DNA of 64,000 bases from the NCBI GenBank assembly GCA_911728455.2, contig OU452225.1, forward strand, positions 24,896,495-24,960,494. The letters are read 5' to 3'. This DNA comes from Marthasterias glacialis. Its lineage: Eukaryota > Echinodermata > Asteroidea > Forcipulatida > Asteriidae. Shown in pieces: positions 32,175 to 43,500 of the stretch (position 1 is the first letter of the stretch; each line of letters opens with the position of its first letter). The position numbers and the translations under genes were made by a program. Below the pieces are notes generated by a model. That model was not told the origin of the DNA. It made no database searches and saw only the letters and a program-made list of their open reading frames with translations.

Positions 32175-32463
32175 GTATGCGAAAAACGCGCACTGCACTG
32201 TATAACACACGGAAACACTGACTTCCAAAATGGCGCAACCATTATTGTGGTGATGACGTCAGGTAAATTGGGTCAAAAATTTGGTACACTGTAACTTGAC
32301 ATTCCATGTCAAATCAGCCAAGAATTTTCCTTGACCTCTCAGTTTTTGTTTCTTCTAATTTTAGGGAATGATTAGGACTCATAAGAAACGCCCACAAATG
32401 AGAGAAATTTGCTCTGTGCCTCGTAATTAGTGAATTACATGCTAACGAACGTCAAGGTTATAA
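32175..32463. other. Unique sequence, no gene recognised
   Basis: Another gatgacgtca lies at 32252 just outside the preceding element. Nothing else. Confidence 0.4.
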
Positions 32464-32820
32464 GGGTGTCGTGGCTTAGCGGTCTAGTGCACCAGACTTA
32501 AGTTCCGGTGGTCAAGTCATCAGGATGTGGGTTCGGATCCCGGTCATGATGACAGCTGTGTCCTTGAGGGACGATGCTGCACTATAAATGCTTCTCTTCA
32601 CCCAGGAGTATAAATGGGTACCTGCGAGGGTAGAGGTTGATATTGTGGTTGAAAAAGCCTTTGGAGCGCCACAGCAGCTCGGGACTGTATACTCCCCAGG
32701 GAGCTGAGAAAGATTACAGGAATGTTATTGGCCCAATGACCAGGGCAATAATGTAACATGCATTGATACATTGTTGTAAAAATGCACTATAAGACTTAGT
32801 TATTATTATCGTTCTTATTA
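32464..32820 (+). mobile_element. Full-length tRNA-derived SINE
   Basis: Head gggtgtcgtggcttagcggt, B box gggttcggatcccgg, body tgtccttgagggacgatgct, gcttctcttcacccaggag, and a late block with gggcaataatgtaaca and an (att)n tail. The 'gagcaag.cactt' block is altered (gagggacgatgctgcact), so this is an older copy than 23168. Confidence 0.85.
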
Positions 32821-33554
32821 CAAAAAAAAACACGTTTAAAAAAACACAGCACCTGGAAAGCTGGGTCTTGTGTCATTTTGAACATTTTTAAAAATGCCAA
32901 ATAAGTCGGTATAAAAGTTTATCTCCCGAAATAAAGTTAAAAGACGAGTTAAATTTTTTGTATATCTTTTATTTGTCCTTTTATTCCTGTCAGGGGTACC
33001 TCATGATGTAAAATTAACCTGTAAATGACGATGGGCACCCTAGTATTTTTTGAGCAATGAGCATATATTTCATACCCATTGTTTTTAGATTTTCAGTTGA
33101 AGGTGTTTTTGACTTGTAGATTGGTTGGCAATCTTCCACTAGACAATACATAATTTTGTAATTTGTTTGTCAATTATCCACAACTGCTGTTTCATGTTTG
33201 TTGTGTTTTATTTACAAAAGGTTTCCCTTACGATGAATAACTCATCATTGGTTTTTTGATTGTATTTAATTCCTGTCCTGCAGATTTCAAGAAACATGAC
33301 AAAAACCACATCCTGTGAAAATTGCATTTCAAATTACACTCAGGCTTTCGAGAAAACATAACATTTCTTTAGGGTTCTGTGCACTTTCATGAAGTGCTTG
33401 TTTCAGTTGGGCAAACCGAAATAAGAATATTGTTCGATCGGGGCTAGTTTCTCTCAGATGAGAGTTTATAGTCGTAAAGATAGGCCTACCTATCAAGACA
33501 ATTTGGTTTTGGTATCAAGTTGACAACAAGTGAGTTTTTGATATCACTCTAAAA
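32821..33554. other. AT-rich unique sequence
   Basis: No exon or repeat recognised. Confidence 0.5.
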
Positions 33555-33785
33555 ACTCTCGGGTTAGTATTGACCCGGATTCCGGTTCCCGTTAAGGTCT
33601 AAGCCATTTCTGGGTCAGTATGACCCATTTCTGGGTCAGTATGACCCGGAATATGTGTCAAAGTGACCCTTAAATGGGTCAAACTGACGCAGAATCCGAG
33701 TTAATAACCCATTTGTGACCAGCTTCCGGGTCAACCTGACCCAGAAAAGGGTCAGGGAACCCGGATCAATTCTGATCCGGAAGTG
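33555..33785. repeat. Array of palindromic GGGTCAnnnTGACCC sites
   Basis: Within 230 bases there are three perfect copies of GGGTCA, a 3-base spacer, then TGACCC: 33612-33626, 33633-33647 and 33728-33742. Two near-perfect copies lie at 33655-33669 and 33676-33690, and a 4-spacer copy at 33561-33576. These match the nuclear-receptor inverted-repeat-3 (oestrogen response element) consensus. The arrangement also looks like a palindromic foldback repeat bounded by 'gacccggat' and 'gatccgg' words. Confidence 0.8.
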
Positions 33786-34222
33786 TCCATTTAATTTGCG
33801 GTAACACCATGTGATTACTATCTCTACTTTGCTGTGTAGACTGTTTCTACTGCTGCGGAATAGATTGGGAATCGGGAGACTATAGTTCTGATAAGAACCT
33901 GTCCTGCGGTTGTTTCTTCCTCCCTCTGTGGGGTAGATTTGGAAATCGGGAAACTACTATATTAGAACTGTTGTTGTTTCTACTGCTGCGGATTTTATGT
34001 GGAAAACCGGGAGACTTACTTAGTTATGATAAAAATATGTCCCACTGTCTATCCGTACATCGACATAGATAGGAAAATTAAGATGTGAATTTTGTATATT
34101 AAATATCGTCCATTCAATTAATTTGGTCACGACCAATACTAAAAGCATACCTTTTAGTACAATGTCCCGGATGTCCTTGATTTTTTATTTTTAGAAATAA
34201 AATGGAACCAAACACAACGTGA
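33786..34222. other. Short diverged repeats, probable intron of the arrestin-like gene
   Basis: A loosely repeated 70-100-base pattern is seen at 33835-34020: gtttctactgctgcgg, then attgggaatcgggagacta, recurring three times with variants such as ctgcggattttatg and aatcgggaaactact. No exon on the minus strand was found. Confidence 0.45.
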
Positions 34223-34383
34223 CAATAGACCTTTATCATGGTGCGGCCATCTTGATTTTCTCCCATTCAAATCAATGTAACCCAAACCGAGGCTGGAAGG
34301 GCAAATAGTCTGGTTCCTTTTTGAACAATGAATATTAGCATATATTACTGTTATTGGAGACAGGGAACATGTCCAAGATGGTT
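34223..34383. mobile_element. CAATAGACCTT-ended MITE, 3' truncated
   Basis: Starts caatagacctttatcatgg, then tgcggccatcttgatttt and accgaggctggaaggg. It is about 80% alike by eye to 61528-61707, which has both ends. The right terminus is not recognisable here. It lies just inside the first intron of the arrestin-like gene. Confidence 0.7.
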
Positions 34384-34421
34384 GACTTCTTGTGAAACAG
34401 AATGTAGTAAAACCAACGTAC

Positions 34422-34548
34422 CTTTCATGGCTAGATCCTTGGTGAGCGACACCACCACTCTCCCCCTCATCGATTCCCCAATGTGATACACTTCCAGCTC
34501 GTCATCGAGAAAGACGTCAAACGCCTTCACAGCGCCCATGTTAAACAT
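34422..34548 (-). CDS. First coding exon of an arrestin-domain (ARRDC/TXNIP-like) protein
   Basis: The exon encodes MGAVKAFDVFLDDELEVYHI, then GESMRGRVVVSLTKDLAMK, and then splices. This is the start of an Arrestin_N domain: a first beta strand, the VY..GE..RGRV turn, and a second strand, as in alpha-arrestins of the ARRDC/TXNIP type. Those proteins are adaptors that link membrane receptors and transporters to ubiquitin ligases and endosomal sorting. The donor is AAAG then GTACGT, with the exon's last base at 34422, phase 1. Two in-frame ATGs exist, at 34548 and 34539; the second has A at -3 and G at +4 and fits the family's usual start. Third positions are GC-rich. No downstream exon was found between 20 and 34 kb, so the first intron is long or leaves the window. 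Confidence 0.85.
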
Positions 34549-35232
34549 GATGAACTACTTGTTTACTCGCCCTTCAACGGGACCAACAACATCAACAACA
34601 ACAAAACTTCTAGCACTATATTCCTCTTCGTTTATCGACCATAATGCGTTCAATATTTATCACTTTCTTCCAAGAGATTACAAGACAACCTCAAGAAAAG
34701 AAAATCAAATATCCAAAAGCGTTTTTGAAGGCGTCTCCTCTTTCGTCTTTCACCGCCAAACACTTTTTCACGTGAAAGATTCGTCACTGGTTTGTTATTG
34801 ATTTATTACGTAAATACACCAGCGCTGGGAGTATTCTGCATAGAAAATTGTACGGCATTGATTTCAAGTATTGATTACTTAATCTAGGTAAATCCAAGTT
34901 CACGTCGACTACATGGGATAAAATTCAGCCTTGCGTTCAAGATCGAAACGTTTGTTTTTTTTCGATTTCGTGTTTGTTTCACTTGATGGGGGAGATCATC
35001 GTAGCGTTTCGCTTGGGGGTCTTGACGAAGACACACCATGAGTCCAGCTTTGGAGTTCTCTCACAAAAATAAAGACGGCTGGGGTTAATGAAAGCCCGAA
35101 TTCCATGGTAACAGTTATGAAGGATTCAGGGGGGGACGAAAACCTACAACTGTGTGGTCACTCTCCGCCGGGCATGATGGCTTGGTCTAACGGGAGAGCC
35201 GGCCCGGCAAGCCATTGGGATAGTTATTAGAC
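34549..35232. promoter_or_regulatory. Upstream region of the arrestin-like gene
   Basis: This lies directly 5' of the minus-strand start and should hold the 5' UTR and possibly the promoter. A CACGTG E-box is at 34769-34774. Only one box is seen, not the paired carbohydrate-response arrangement known for TXNIP promoters. No TATA box is obvious. The plus-strand open frame at 34538-34801 is antisense and not called. Confidence 0.35.
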
Positions 35233-35418
35233 ATGCTGGTTTTGGGCGTGCGTTTTGTAATATTCGATAGGCTTCCCGCGATGCCAAGCCCGGTGATCAC
35301 GGGGGATCAAATTACCCGTGTTTCAGCGAACACTGAAGAGGAAGGTGAAGAATCCATGATGTCACGGCTCTCCCCTGTTCTAATAATCACAAATGCGGTC
35401 GAAGCTTGCCACCACGAC
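35233..35418 (+). CDS. Candidate 5' coding exon divergent from the arrestin-like gene
   Basis: An open frame with an internal ATG at 35281 encodes MPSPVITGDQITRVSANTEE followed by a Glu/Ser-rich stretch and NAVEACHHD, ending in phase 0 at a GTACGT. Composition is closer to coding than the surroundings. No domain is recognised and the donor context (GAC before GT) is only fair. It could equally be 5' UTR or promoter DNA of the minus-strand gene. Confidence 0.25.
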
Positions 35419-35490
35419 GTACGTCTTTAATAGCAAGATAAATATTGGCGTTTTATATCCAAGGCTCGACTTGATCAAACAGATCCCAGT

Positions 35491-36048
35491 GTGTTTAAAT
35501 GCAAACCGTGTCTCGTCTTCCTCAGTATTAAAAGTGAACTCCGCATCAGCTCAACGGGCTCGAGCGTCCAAACTAGATGGTCTTCAGCAGAGAAATTACA
35601 AGTTGCGTTTCCTTATCCTCCAGTATCTGAGGATCTCGTGGCCACCCCCTTCACGTCTTGTCAACAAGAGTGCTGTTGGTTGTTACATCTCGTCATCTCG
35701 TTAGGGCACAAGTGGTTGTTGAAGAGCACGCAGCACGCACACACGTACCTTGGCCGAGCGCGATCTTGTGGTGTGTGTGACGAGTTCGTTTGGTCGCTGT
35801 GTGTGGTGTGCTCGCCCGTAGTCCATCTGCGGAAAGATGACGGCACATCTAAAAAAGAAAATAGAAAAAAAAGACAGTTGCGTGTGCAGGCCAAAATGGT
35901 TATAACGATGACAGCCGCTGTATTTTCCAACGTGCAGTTCGTGTTCAATCTCAGGGAGTTTGATCATCAAAATAATGTAGAGTTTCAAATAGGGGAAAGG
36001 GCGGTTATTTTTATCTCACAACGGATTCGTTTACCCCTCCCTGCTTAG
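35491..36048 (+). CDS. Longest open frame of the window, hypothetical
   Basis: An uninterrupted 185-codon frame with 11 cysteines in its first 110 residues (for example WSLCVVCSPVVHLRK), a Lys/Arg-rich middle and a hydrophobic-polar end. It has no recognised domain and no signal peptide. Its length is notable for this AT-rich window, but open frames this long can occur by chance, and two long minus-strand frames overlap it. It lies in the CpG-richer interval upstream of the arrestin-like exon, so it may be promoter or UTR sequence. Confidence 0.25.
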   Translation: MFKCKPCLVFLSIKSELRISSTGSSVQTRWSSAEKLQVAFPYPPVSEDLVATPFTSCQQECCWLLHLVISLGHKWLLKSTQHAHTYLGRARSCGVCDEFVWSLCVVCSPVVHLRKDDGTSKKENRKKRQLRVQAKMVITMTAAVFSNVQFVFNLREFDHQNNVEFQIGERAVIFISQRIRLPLPA

Positions 36049-36988
36049 CTGTGCTGTGAAGAGATTTGCATTTATATCTCGCCATGTCTTGTCCTGCGCA
36101 TAGGGGCAGCATTGTATCCCTTCAAAAAAGTAGCCCACACCTCAAGTGGCCTTTGGGCCTTGTGATGGGAGAATTGCATCATAAAATAAATTAATAAATA
36201 AATAAATGAATAAAAAATCAAAATCAATCAATAAATGCTCCATCATGGTTCTCTGAAAGTTCGATGAATTTTCGTCTATGATGATTACATTTTTGTAACA
36301 AATCTTGTCTTCAATGTTTTTTTATGAACACACTTGCTCATAAGGTCAGACGTCAAATAAAATTGTTATGACTATTCATACATTTTAGTTGACATGTAAT
36401 ACGCAGGCCTATCCGTGTTTCCATAGAGATGATGCTTCCCTTTTTTGAATATTAATGAATGTAATTGTTATTTAACCTGCATAGGCTGAAAAATAATGTT
36501 CTACATCATGGTTTTACTTTTTCTGAAATAACGTATTGACAAAGACCTCTTGAACAGTGGGGGATATGTCCACGAGACAAATATAATCTCACTGCCCAAA
36601 AAACACGCACTGACGGTCGCCATTTCCCGTGCGTGATGCACAGAATGGAAAACAAATATATTGCTTAACTCTTAATGGGTGTTATTGCTTTACTCTACAC
36701 TGCCCTCCACATGCTGCACACCAGCGAGTGAATTATGCATTATTGTTTTCGCTGTAAACGTTTCATCCACGGATCAAATCCATAATGAGATAGATGTGGC
36801 ATTGAGGTTGTGGTGGTGGGGGGGGGGGGGTTGTCAGAATGATGTATTTTGCCCTTTACAACCATGTAACAGCAAGACTCTATTAACCTGCCCTGACTTG
36901 TGCTGCGCTCGCAAAGGCCACGAGCGTTAATTGATGCACCGAACCAGTTCCGGGTATTGTAGGTGGCATTCGCCTAATTCAGGTTCAC
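36049..36988. other. Unique sequence ending at the tandem duplication
   Basis: Bases 36180-36232 are an (aaat)n-like tail after a segment (36060-36175) that could be an old retroposon 3' end. A G11 run lies at 36818-36830. No exon recognised. Confidence 0.4.
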
Positions 36989-37337
36989 CTGCCGGCATCA
37001 TCATTGAAGACGTTCTAACAAGCTGCAATTACATGGGACTGCACTTGGAAACACGCTACTCTGTAGGCGCGAACTTCCAATTTATAAATAAGACAATAAA
37101 AACGTGCGTTGTTAAAAAACGTGTATATATATTATATATGTATATATACATACCGTTAACGCTTTCTTTGAAACACTGGTAAATTGTGAGTGCTTTATTT
37201 ATGACAGATGTTAAGGATCTAGATGCCACTGGGTGATTTATTAAAGTTCAGTAGTCGGACCCTTGTTGATGATGGGGGAATAATTGCATTCTCTCCCCAT
37301 CAGTGGTTGACTTCACATGCCGGGATCTTATAAGTCA

Positions 37338-37345
37338 CGCCGGCA
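37338..37345. repeat. Short hairpin (catgccgg ... ccggcatg)
   Basis: An 8-base arm beginning near 37317 pairs with ccggcatg at 37340-37347, around a 15-18-base loop. The same hairpin is present in the second duplication unit 3,579 bases downstream. Coordinates are approximate to a few bases. Confidence 0.4.
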
Positions 37346-38948
37346 TGAGATCATTTATATCAAAACAATAAATAATCAAGTGAAAATTTAATTTCATCAA
37401 CCACAACACACTACATTGTATCATAGACCGGGTCGTTCAAAGTGATCAGTCATCAATAAGGCACATTTTATTTGAAAATACAATGACAAGAAAATGACGG
37501 GTGTTCTAAATTCGGACTCAATTCTAAGCGCTTGGAAATTACAGCTGTTCTTGCTACTCTTTCTGACTGTCCTATTGTGCGCGACCTATTTTCCAACAGT
37601 CAACACAGAGAGATGTTATTGCTTTGATCTGTAATGATCATTGTGGGCTCGAGGTTAATTGACACGATCAAATATTGAAACAACATCCGCCGTTGAAGTT
37701 GTTGTTGTTGTTTTTGAAAATAGTATTGAAATGCCAGTTGTTGCACTTTCCACAGGCGTAAATCGCTGGAGGTTTGTGGGTAGACATGCCCCCACCCACC
37801 CCACCCCATCCCCAATACGACGTTGTTCTTCACATGCTCTTTCCCGAAGAATTCCTGTGGGTCACAACTAGAAGGAGGAAACCTCTGTGGGGTAGCTTTG
37901 TTCCATTTGTGTAAAATACCCACAAAGTCGGCGTGCACTCAAGCCCCGCCCTGCCCCTCCCGCTGTGCACGTCCCATGATTATGGCTTCTGACTAATCAT
38001 TATCAGAGCAAGGCCGAAGTCATGAACTGTTCGTTTTTACTTCATGTTGTAGTATGGATCAGGTGGCCTTTACGCGCTGAAACGATCAATGTTTATGTTA
38101 TTGTATCGCAAATTACGCAGATTGTAAGCCTTGGTAGAAAGACTAAACCCAGCTTGAATCGTGCGAGTATGCCAGTCGGAGTTCGATGGATCGAGTGGAC
38201 TGTTCAAAAACTGAACATCATGAATGAAGAGAAAATCAGTTAATTGAATAAAGAGACTAAACTGAAAACAATGAGAAACTTTATGCTACGGGTGAATTTA
38301 TAAAAAAAAAAATAAAACAAAAACTGTATCTGAGGATCCTGATGAAAAAAAGAAAACCCCTCGATTAGTAAAGGAATGTTGTTAGTGAGTACGATCAGTA
38401 GCGGCCTCGTTGGATCTTAATTGAAAACATACCCAATATTTTTTGACCAATTTCATGAAACAGCTGCCCGCTGCTGATGAAATTTGTTAATCGATGTGGG
38501 GTATAACCGGAAAAACAAGAGAGGGCGCTACACATGTTTATTCTCCAGCCGCAGCCATGAACAACTCGTGTTCCTGACAACTACTCGTGGGCACATTGTG
38601 TCAGTATGAGTTCTGTGTTTCAAACAAAAAAGTCCGTGGAAAAAATTTGAACATGATGGTAGATTAAATTGACCCTCCTGGGCAATAGTTCGTAGAGTTA
38701 CACAATCCCCCGTAGCGGTTAGTTACAACCTACAATATTGCAATACATTTGCAATGTTTTCTTTATATATATTTATATAATATATGTTCCAATTCTTGTA
38801 CCTTGGCATTTAAATCTTTGTTTTCTTAAGTCCCATCATGTCTGGGCCATTTGAAATAATATCCCAACTCCGTGTGTGTTTGGATATCAGTCACAATAAT
38901 ACGATGTCAATGTTTTCTTTTTCTTTTATTTGTGTTTTTTGCTCATAC

Positions 38949-39059
38949 ACCGATGTGTGTTAAGCACTATATACTTAGTACTTTCCCGGGTCCTGTGAAA
39001 AAAAAATCATCAGGCATACTCCTCGGGTGGGATTCGAACCAACGACCCCCGCCATTCTA
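38949..39059 (-). mobile_element. SINE-like fragment, type IV (minus strand)
   Basis: On the minus strand a B-box-like ggttcgaatcccacccg is followed by gaggagtatgcctgatga, a T-run, gacccgggaaagtactaag and gtgcttaacacacatcgg. It reads as the 3' part of a tRNA-like head plus a body distinct from the other SINEs here. An identical copy lies at 42528-42638 in the second unit. Confidence 0.5.
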
Positions 39060-39209
39060 GAGCAGAATTTTTCTCGAACCGTCCACATAACCAAGGCTTT
39101 GCTACGTCCTAGAGGGGTGAAAGGTCAGGCTTTGGATGAGGATTCAGATTCTTGTCCCAGTTGTTTAGCCACAGTGGGAAAAAAAATCGACCTTTTGAAA
39201 ACTGTAACC

Positions 39210-39665
39210 TGGGCCGAATTTCATAGAGCTGTTAAAAGCAGAAAATATTGCTTAACAATAGACCTTATTTTTGACGGCAAGAGGGCGCCCTTTGGGGTAG
39301 ATTGGGGTCAAACTATAGAAATAGTGTGGTAAACCAGATGCAACTAGACTTCTAATAAAGCGGTTAATATAAAACTTTTGAGGGTTTTTTATCGGCAGTT
39401 TTATAATGTAATCAGCTTAAGAAATTTACTTGGTAAATTTTTATTTTTTAATGTTTTGAAATATTTGTGTACTTTCGCAATGGAATTAGTATTGCGCCCT
39501 CTTGCTGTCAAAAATACGGCTAATTGTTTGCTATAAAGCAAACATGAGCAGGATACCATTCACAGATGTTACATGTGGCATGGTATTTTGGCTGGTAACC
39601 TTAATATTCTGGTCAGCATAATGTTGTTGTGCTTAGCTTCCTTTTGTGCTTAAGCTGCTCTATTA
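39210..39665. mobile_element. MITE family A, split by a second MITE
   Basis: The left part, 39210-39255, reads gggccgaatttcatagagct, then agcagaaaatattgcttaa. The right part, 39527-39665, reads gctataaagcaaacatgagc, ttttggctggtaacc and tgcttaagctgctctatt. Together they match the intact element at 23973-24165. The inner insertion at 39256-39526 separates them. The second copy lies at 42789-43244. Confidence 0.8.
39256..39526. mobile_element. CAATAGACC-ended MITE nested inside family A
   Basis: The left end, caatagaccttatttttgac followed by ggcaagagggcgcc, is mirrored on the right by gcgccctcttgctgtcaaaa then atacggctaattg. This is about 270 bases with roughly 30-base inverted ends at about 85% identity. 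The interior is AT-rich and non-coding. The second copy lies at 42835-43105. Confidence 0.8.
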
Positions 39666-40045
39666 GTATTTCGTAATAAGTGGGTTGAATGGGTTACATA
39701 TTTTGTTACATTATGAATGTGAAACAGGCATGGAGCTGAACAAGTTCATCCTGTTTAATTCAATACTTCAAACTAATGGGCGTTTTCTTCTAACTGAAAG
39801 TGAATCCTTAACCTTTAAGTTGAATTTTACAATGAAGCCCTTTATTGAAAACTGAAATGTACTTTTCAGTCACGATCTGTAGCATGACCACATCAAACCG
39901 GAATCGCGCCTGCAGCTCGTGTTATGGCGAGAGACAAGAGCGCGATATGATGCACTTTTAAAGGTCTGTAAAAACGTGTTTCTGAATATTGCATACACTG
40001 ATTTTCAGTTAGTTTAATTATTAGTTAGAGTTGTGCGGTTGCTTT

Positions 40046-40200
40046 GGGGGTCTAGCTCAATGTTAAACCCCTTCGTGCTCAGATTGTGGGCTTGAATCCC
40101 GGTTTCACCGGTCAACAATTGTGTGTACAAGTTATCAATAAGACACTTCACCATATTGCTCTGTCATTTTCAGGTGACGTTAAGCCGTAGAACGCATGCA
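40046..40200 (+). mobile_element. Diverged tRNA-like SINE fragment
   Basis: It has gggggtctagctcaatgtta, a B box gcttgaatcccgg, then ataagacacttcaccatatt. This is the head and start of the body of the main SINE family, strongly worn. The second copy lies at 43625-43779. Confidence 0.5.
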
Positions 40201-40277
40201 CTAGGAGATTATCTGGGGGTGAACAGAAAGGGGGAAAAACATTGTCACGAAAGGAGGTTTTGTGGTTAACAGTATGA

Positions 40278-40560
40278 ACATTATAATAATGTGCATGTAT
40301 TATGCACTTTTTCAGCCAAATAGGTCACCCAAAGCGCATTACAGTATTATTACCTCTGTTCCTTTACCCTAAGCATTCCTGAACCATCTCAACTCCTTAG
40401 GAGTATGCAGCACCGGCACCCAAGTGGGAGCACAGATTGCTGATCATTCACACCAACAATCTCTACCTATCCTCGCAGGTACCCGTTTAATACTCCTGGG
40501 TGATGGGAAGCAATTTTACTGAAGTGTTTCACTCAATGACACAACATCTCAGCCAAAGAC
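40278..40560 (-). mobile_element. tRNA-derived SINE body, minus strand
   Basis: Read on the minus strand it gives acactt..agtaaaattgcttc, catcacccaggagtat, gggtacctgcgagg, tcctaaggagttgag and tgtaatgcgctttgggtg, the body and 3' end of the 12513 family, with the head missing. It stops within ten bases of the duplication junction. The second copy lies at 43857-44139. Confidence 0.8.
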
Positions 40561-40567
40561 GTATTTT

Positions 40568-43500
40568 CTGCCGGCATCATCATTGAAGACGTTCTAACAA
40601 GCTGCAATTACATGGGACTGCACTTGGAAACACGCTACTCTGTAGGCGCGAACTTCCAATTTATAAATAAGACAATAAAAACGTGCGTTGTTAAAAAACG
40701 TGTATATATATTATATATGTATATATACATACCGTTAACGCTTTCTTTGAAACACTGGTAAATTGTGAGTGCTTTATTTATGACAGATGTTAAGGATCTA
40801 GATGCCACTGGGTGATTTATTAAAGTTCAGTAGTCGGACCCTTGTTGATGATGGGGGAATAATTGCATTCTCTCCCCATCAGTGGTTGACTTCACATGCC
40901 GGGATCTTATAAGTCACGCCGGCATGAGATCATTTATATCAAAACAATAAATAATCAAGTGAAAATTTAATTTCATCAACCACAACACACTACATTGTAT
41001 CATAGACCGGGTCGTTCAAAGTGATCAGTCATCAATAAGGCACATTTTATTTGAAAATACAATGACAAGAAAATGACGGGTGTTCTAAATTCGGACTCAA
41101 TTCTAAGCGCTTGGAAATTACAGCTGTTCTTGCTACTCTTTCTGACTGTCCTATTGTGCGCGACCTATTTTCCAACAGTCAACACAGAGAGATGTTATTG
41201 CTTTGATCTGTAATGATCATTGTGGGCTCGAGGTTAATTGACACGATCAAATATTGAAACAACATCCGCCGTTGAAGTTGTTGTTGTTGTTTTTGAAAAT
41301 AGTATTGAAATGCCAGTTGTTGCACTTTCCACAGGCGTAAATCGCTGGAGGTTTGTGGGTAGACATGCCCCCACCCACCCCACCCCATCCCCAATACGAC
41401 GTTGTTCTTCACATGCTCTTTCCCGAAGAATTCCTGTGGGTCACAACTAGAAGGAGGAAACCTCTGTGGGGTAGCTTTGTTCCATTTGTGTAAAATACCC
41501 ACAAAGTCGGCGTGCACTCAAGCCCCGCCCTGCCCCTCCCGCTGTGCACGTCCCATGATTATGGCTTCTGACTAATCATTATCAGAGCAAGGCCGAAGTC
41601 ATGAACTGTTCGTTTTTACTTCATGTTGTAGTATGGATCAGGTGGCCTTTACGCGCTGAAACGATCAATGTTTATGTTATTGTATCGCAAATTACGCAGA
41701 TTGTAAGCCTTGGTAGAAAGACTAAACCCAGCTTGAATCGTGCGAGTATGCCAGTCGGAGTTCGATGGATCGAGTGGACTGTTCAAAAACTGAACATCAT
41801 GAATGAAGAGAAAATCAGTTAATTGAATAAAGAGACTAAACTGAAAACAATGAGAAACTTTATGCTACGGGTGAATTTATAAAAAAAAAAATAAAACAAA
41901 AACTGTATCTGAGGATCCTGATGAAAAAAAGAAAACCCCTCGATTAGTAAAGGAATGTTGTTAGTGAGTACGATCAGTAGCGGCCTCGTTGGATCTTAAT
42001 TGAAAACATACCCAATATTTTTTGACCAATTTCATGAAACAGCTGCCCGCTGCTGATGAAATTTGTTAATCGATGTGGGGTATAACCGGAAAAACAAGAG
42101 AGGGCGCTACACATGTTTATTCTCCAGCCGCAGCCATGAACAACTCGTGTTCCTGACAACTACTCGTGGGCACATTGTGTCAGTATGAGTTCTGTGTTTC
42201 AAACAAAAAAGTCCGTGGAAAAAATTTGAACATGATGGTAGATTAAATTGACCCTCCTGGGCAATAGTTCGTAGAGTTACACAATCCCCCGTAGCGGTTA
42301 GTTACAACCTACAATATTGCAATACATTTGCAATGTTTTCTTTATATATATTTATATAATATATGTTCCAATTCTTGTACCTTGGCATTTAAATCTTTGT
42401 TTTCTTAAGTCCCATCATGTCTGGGCCATTTGAAATAATATCCCAACTCCGTGTGTGTTTGGATATCAGTCACAATAATACGATGTCAATGTTTTCTTTT
42501 TCTTTTATTTGTGTTTTTTGCTCATACACCGATGTGTGTTAAGCACTATATACTTAGTACTTTCCCGGGTCCTGTGAAAAAAAAATCATCAGGCATACTC
42601 CTCGGGTGGGATTCGAACCAACGACCCCCGCCATTCTAGAGCAGAATTTTTCTCGAACCGTCCACATAACCAAGGCTTTGCTACGTCCTAGAGGGGTGAA
42701 AGGTCAGGCTTTGGATGAGGATTCAGATTCTTGTCCCAGTTGTTTAGCCACAGTGGGAAAAAAAATCGACCTTTTGAAAACTGTAACCTGGGCCGAATTT
42801 CATAGAGCTGTTAAAAGCAGAAAATATTGCTTAACAATAGACCTTATTTTTGACGGCAAGAGGGCGCCCTTTGGGGTAGATTGGGGTCAAACTATAGAAA
42901 TAGTGTGGTAAACCAGATGCAACTAGACTTCTAATAAAGCGGTTAATATAAAACTTTTGAGGGTTTTTTATCGGCAGTTTTATAATGTAATCAGCTTAAG
43001 AAATTTACTTGGTAAATTTTTATTTTTTAATGTTTTGAAATATTTGTGTACTTTCGCAATGGAATTAGTATTGCGCCCTCTTGCTGTCAAAAATACGGCT
43101 AATTGTTTGCTATAAAGCAAACATGAGCAGGATACCATTCACAGATGTTACATGTGGCATGGTATTTTGGCTGGTAACCTTAATATTCTGGTCAGCATAA
43201 TGTTGTTGTGCTTAGCTTCCTTTTGTGCTTAAGCTGCTCTATTAGTATTTCGTAATAAGTGGGTTGAATGGGTTACATATTTTGTTACATTATGAATGTG
43301 AAACAGGCATGGAGCTGAACAAGTTCATCCTGTTTAATTCAATACTTCAAACTAATGGGCGTTTTCTTCTAACTGAAAGTGAATCCTTAACCTTTAAGTT
43401 GAATTTTACAATGAAGCCCTTTATTGAAAACTGAAATGTACTTTTCAGTCACGATCTGTAGCATGACCACATCAAACCGGAATCGCGCCTGCAGCTCGTG

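Larger units (their letters stand above)
36989..40567. repeat. Tandem duplication, unit 1 (3,579 bp)
   Basis: This unit and 40568-44146 are directly adjacent, head to tail, and I see no difference between them in the lines compared. All open frames inside are identical in both. Unit start is ctgccggcatcatcattg and unit end is gacgtatttt. The junction is blunt with no filler, and no more than trivial matching flanks the breakpoints. The unit carries AT palindromes, a Q-rich minus-strand open frame, a SINE fragment, a nested MITE pair and an inverted SINE at its end. No gene is recognised in it. Confidence 0.95.

Noticed and set aside
37600-37938. 112-codon minus-strand frame repeated identically at 41179-41517
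   Set aside because: Identity only reflects the recent duplication. There is no domain, and the Gln run comes from a short ttg repeat.
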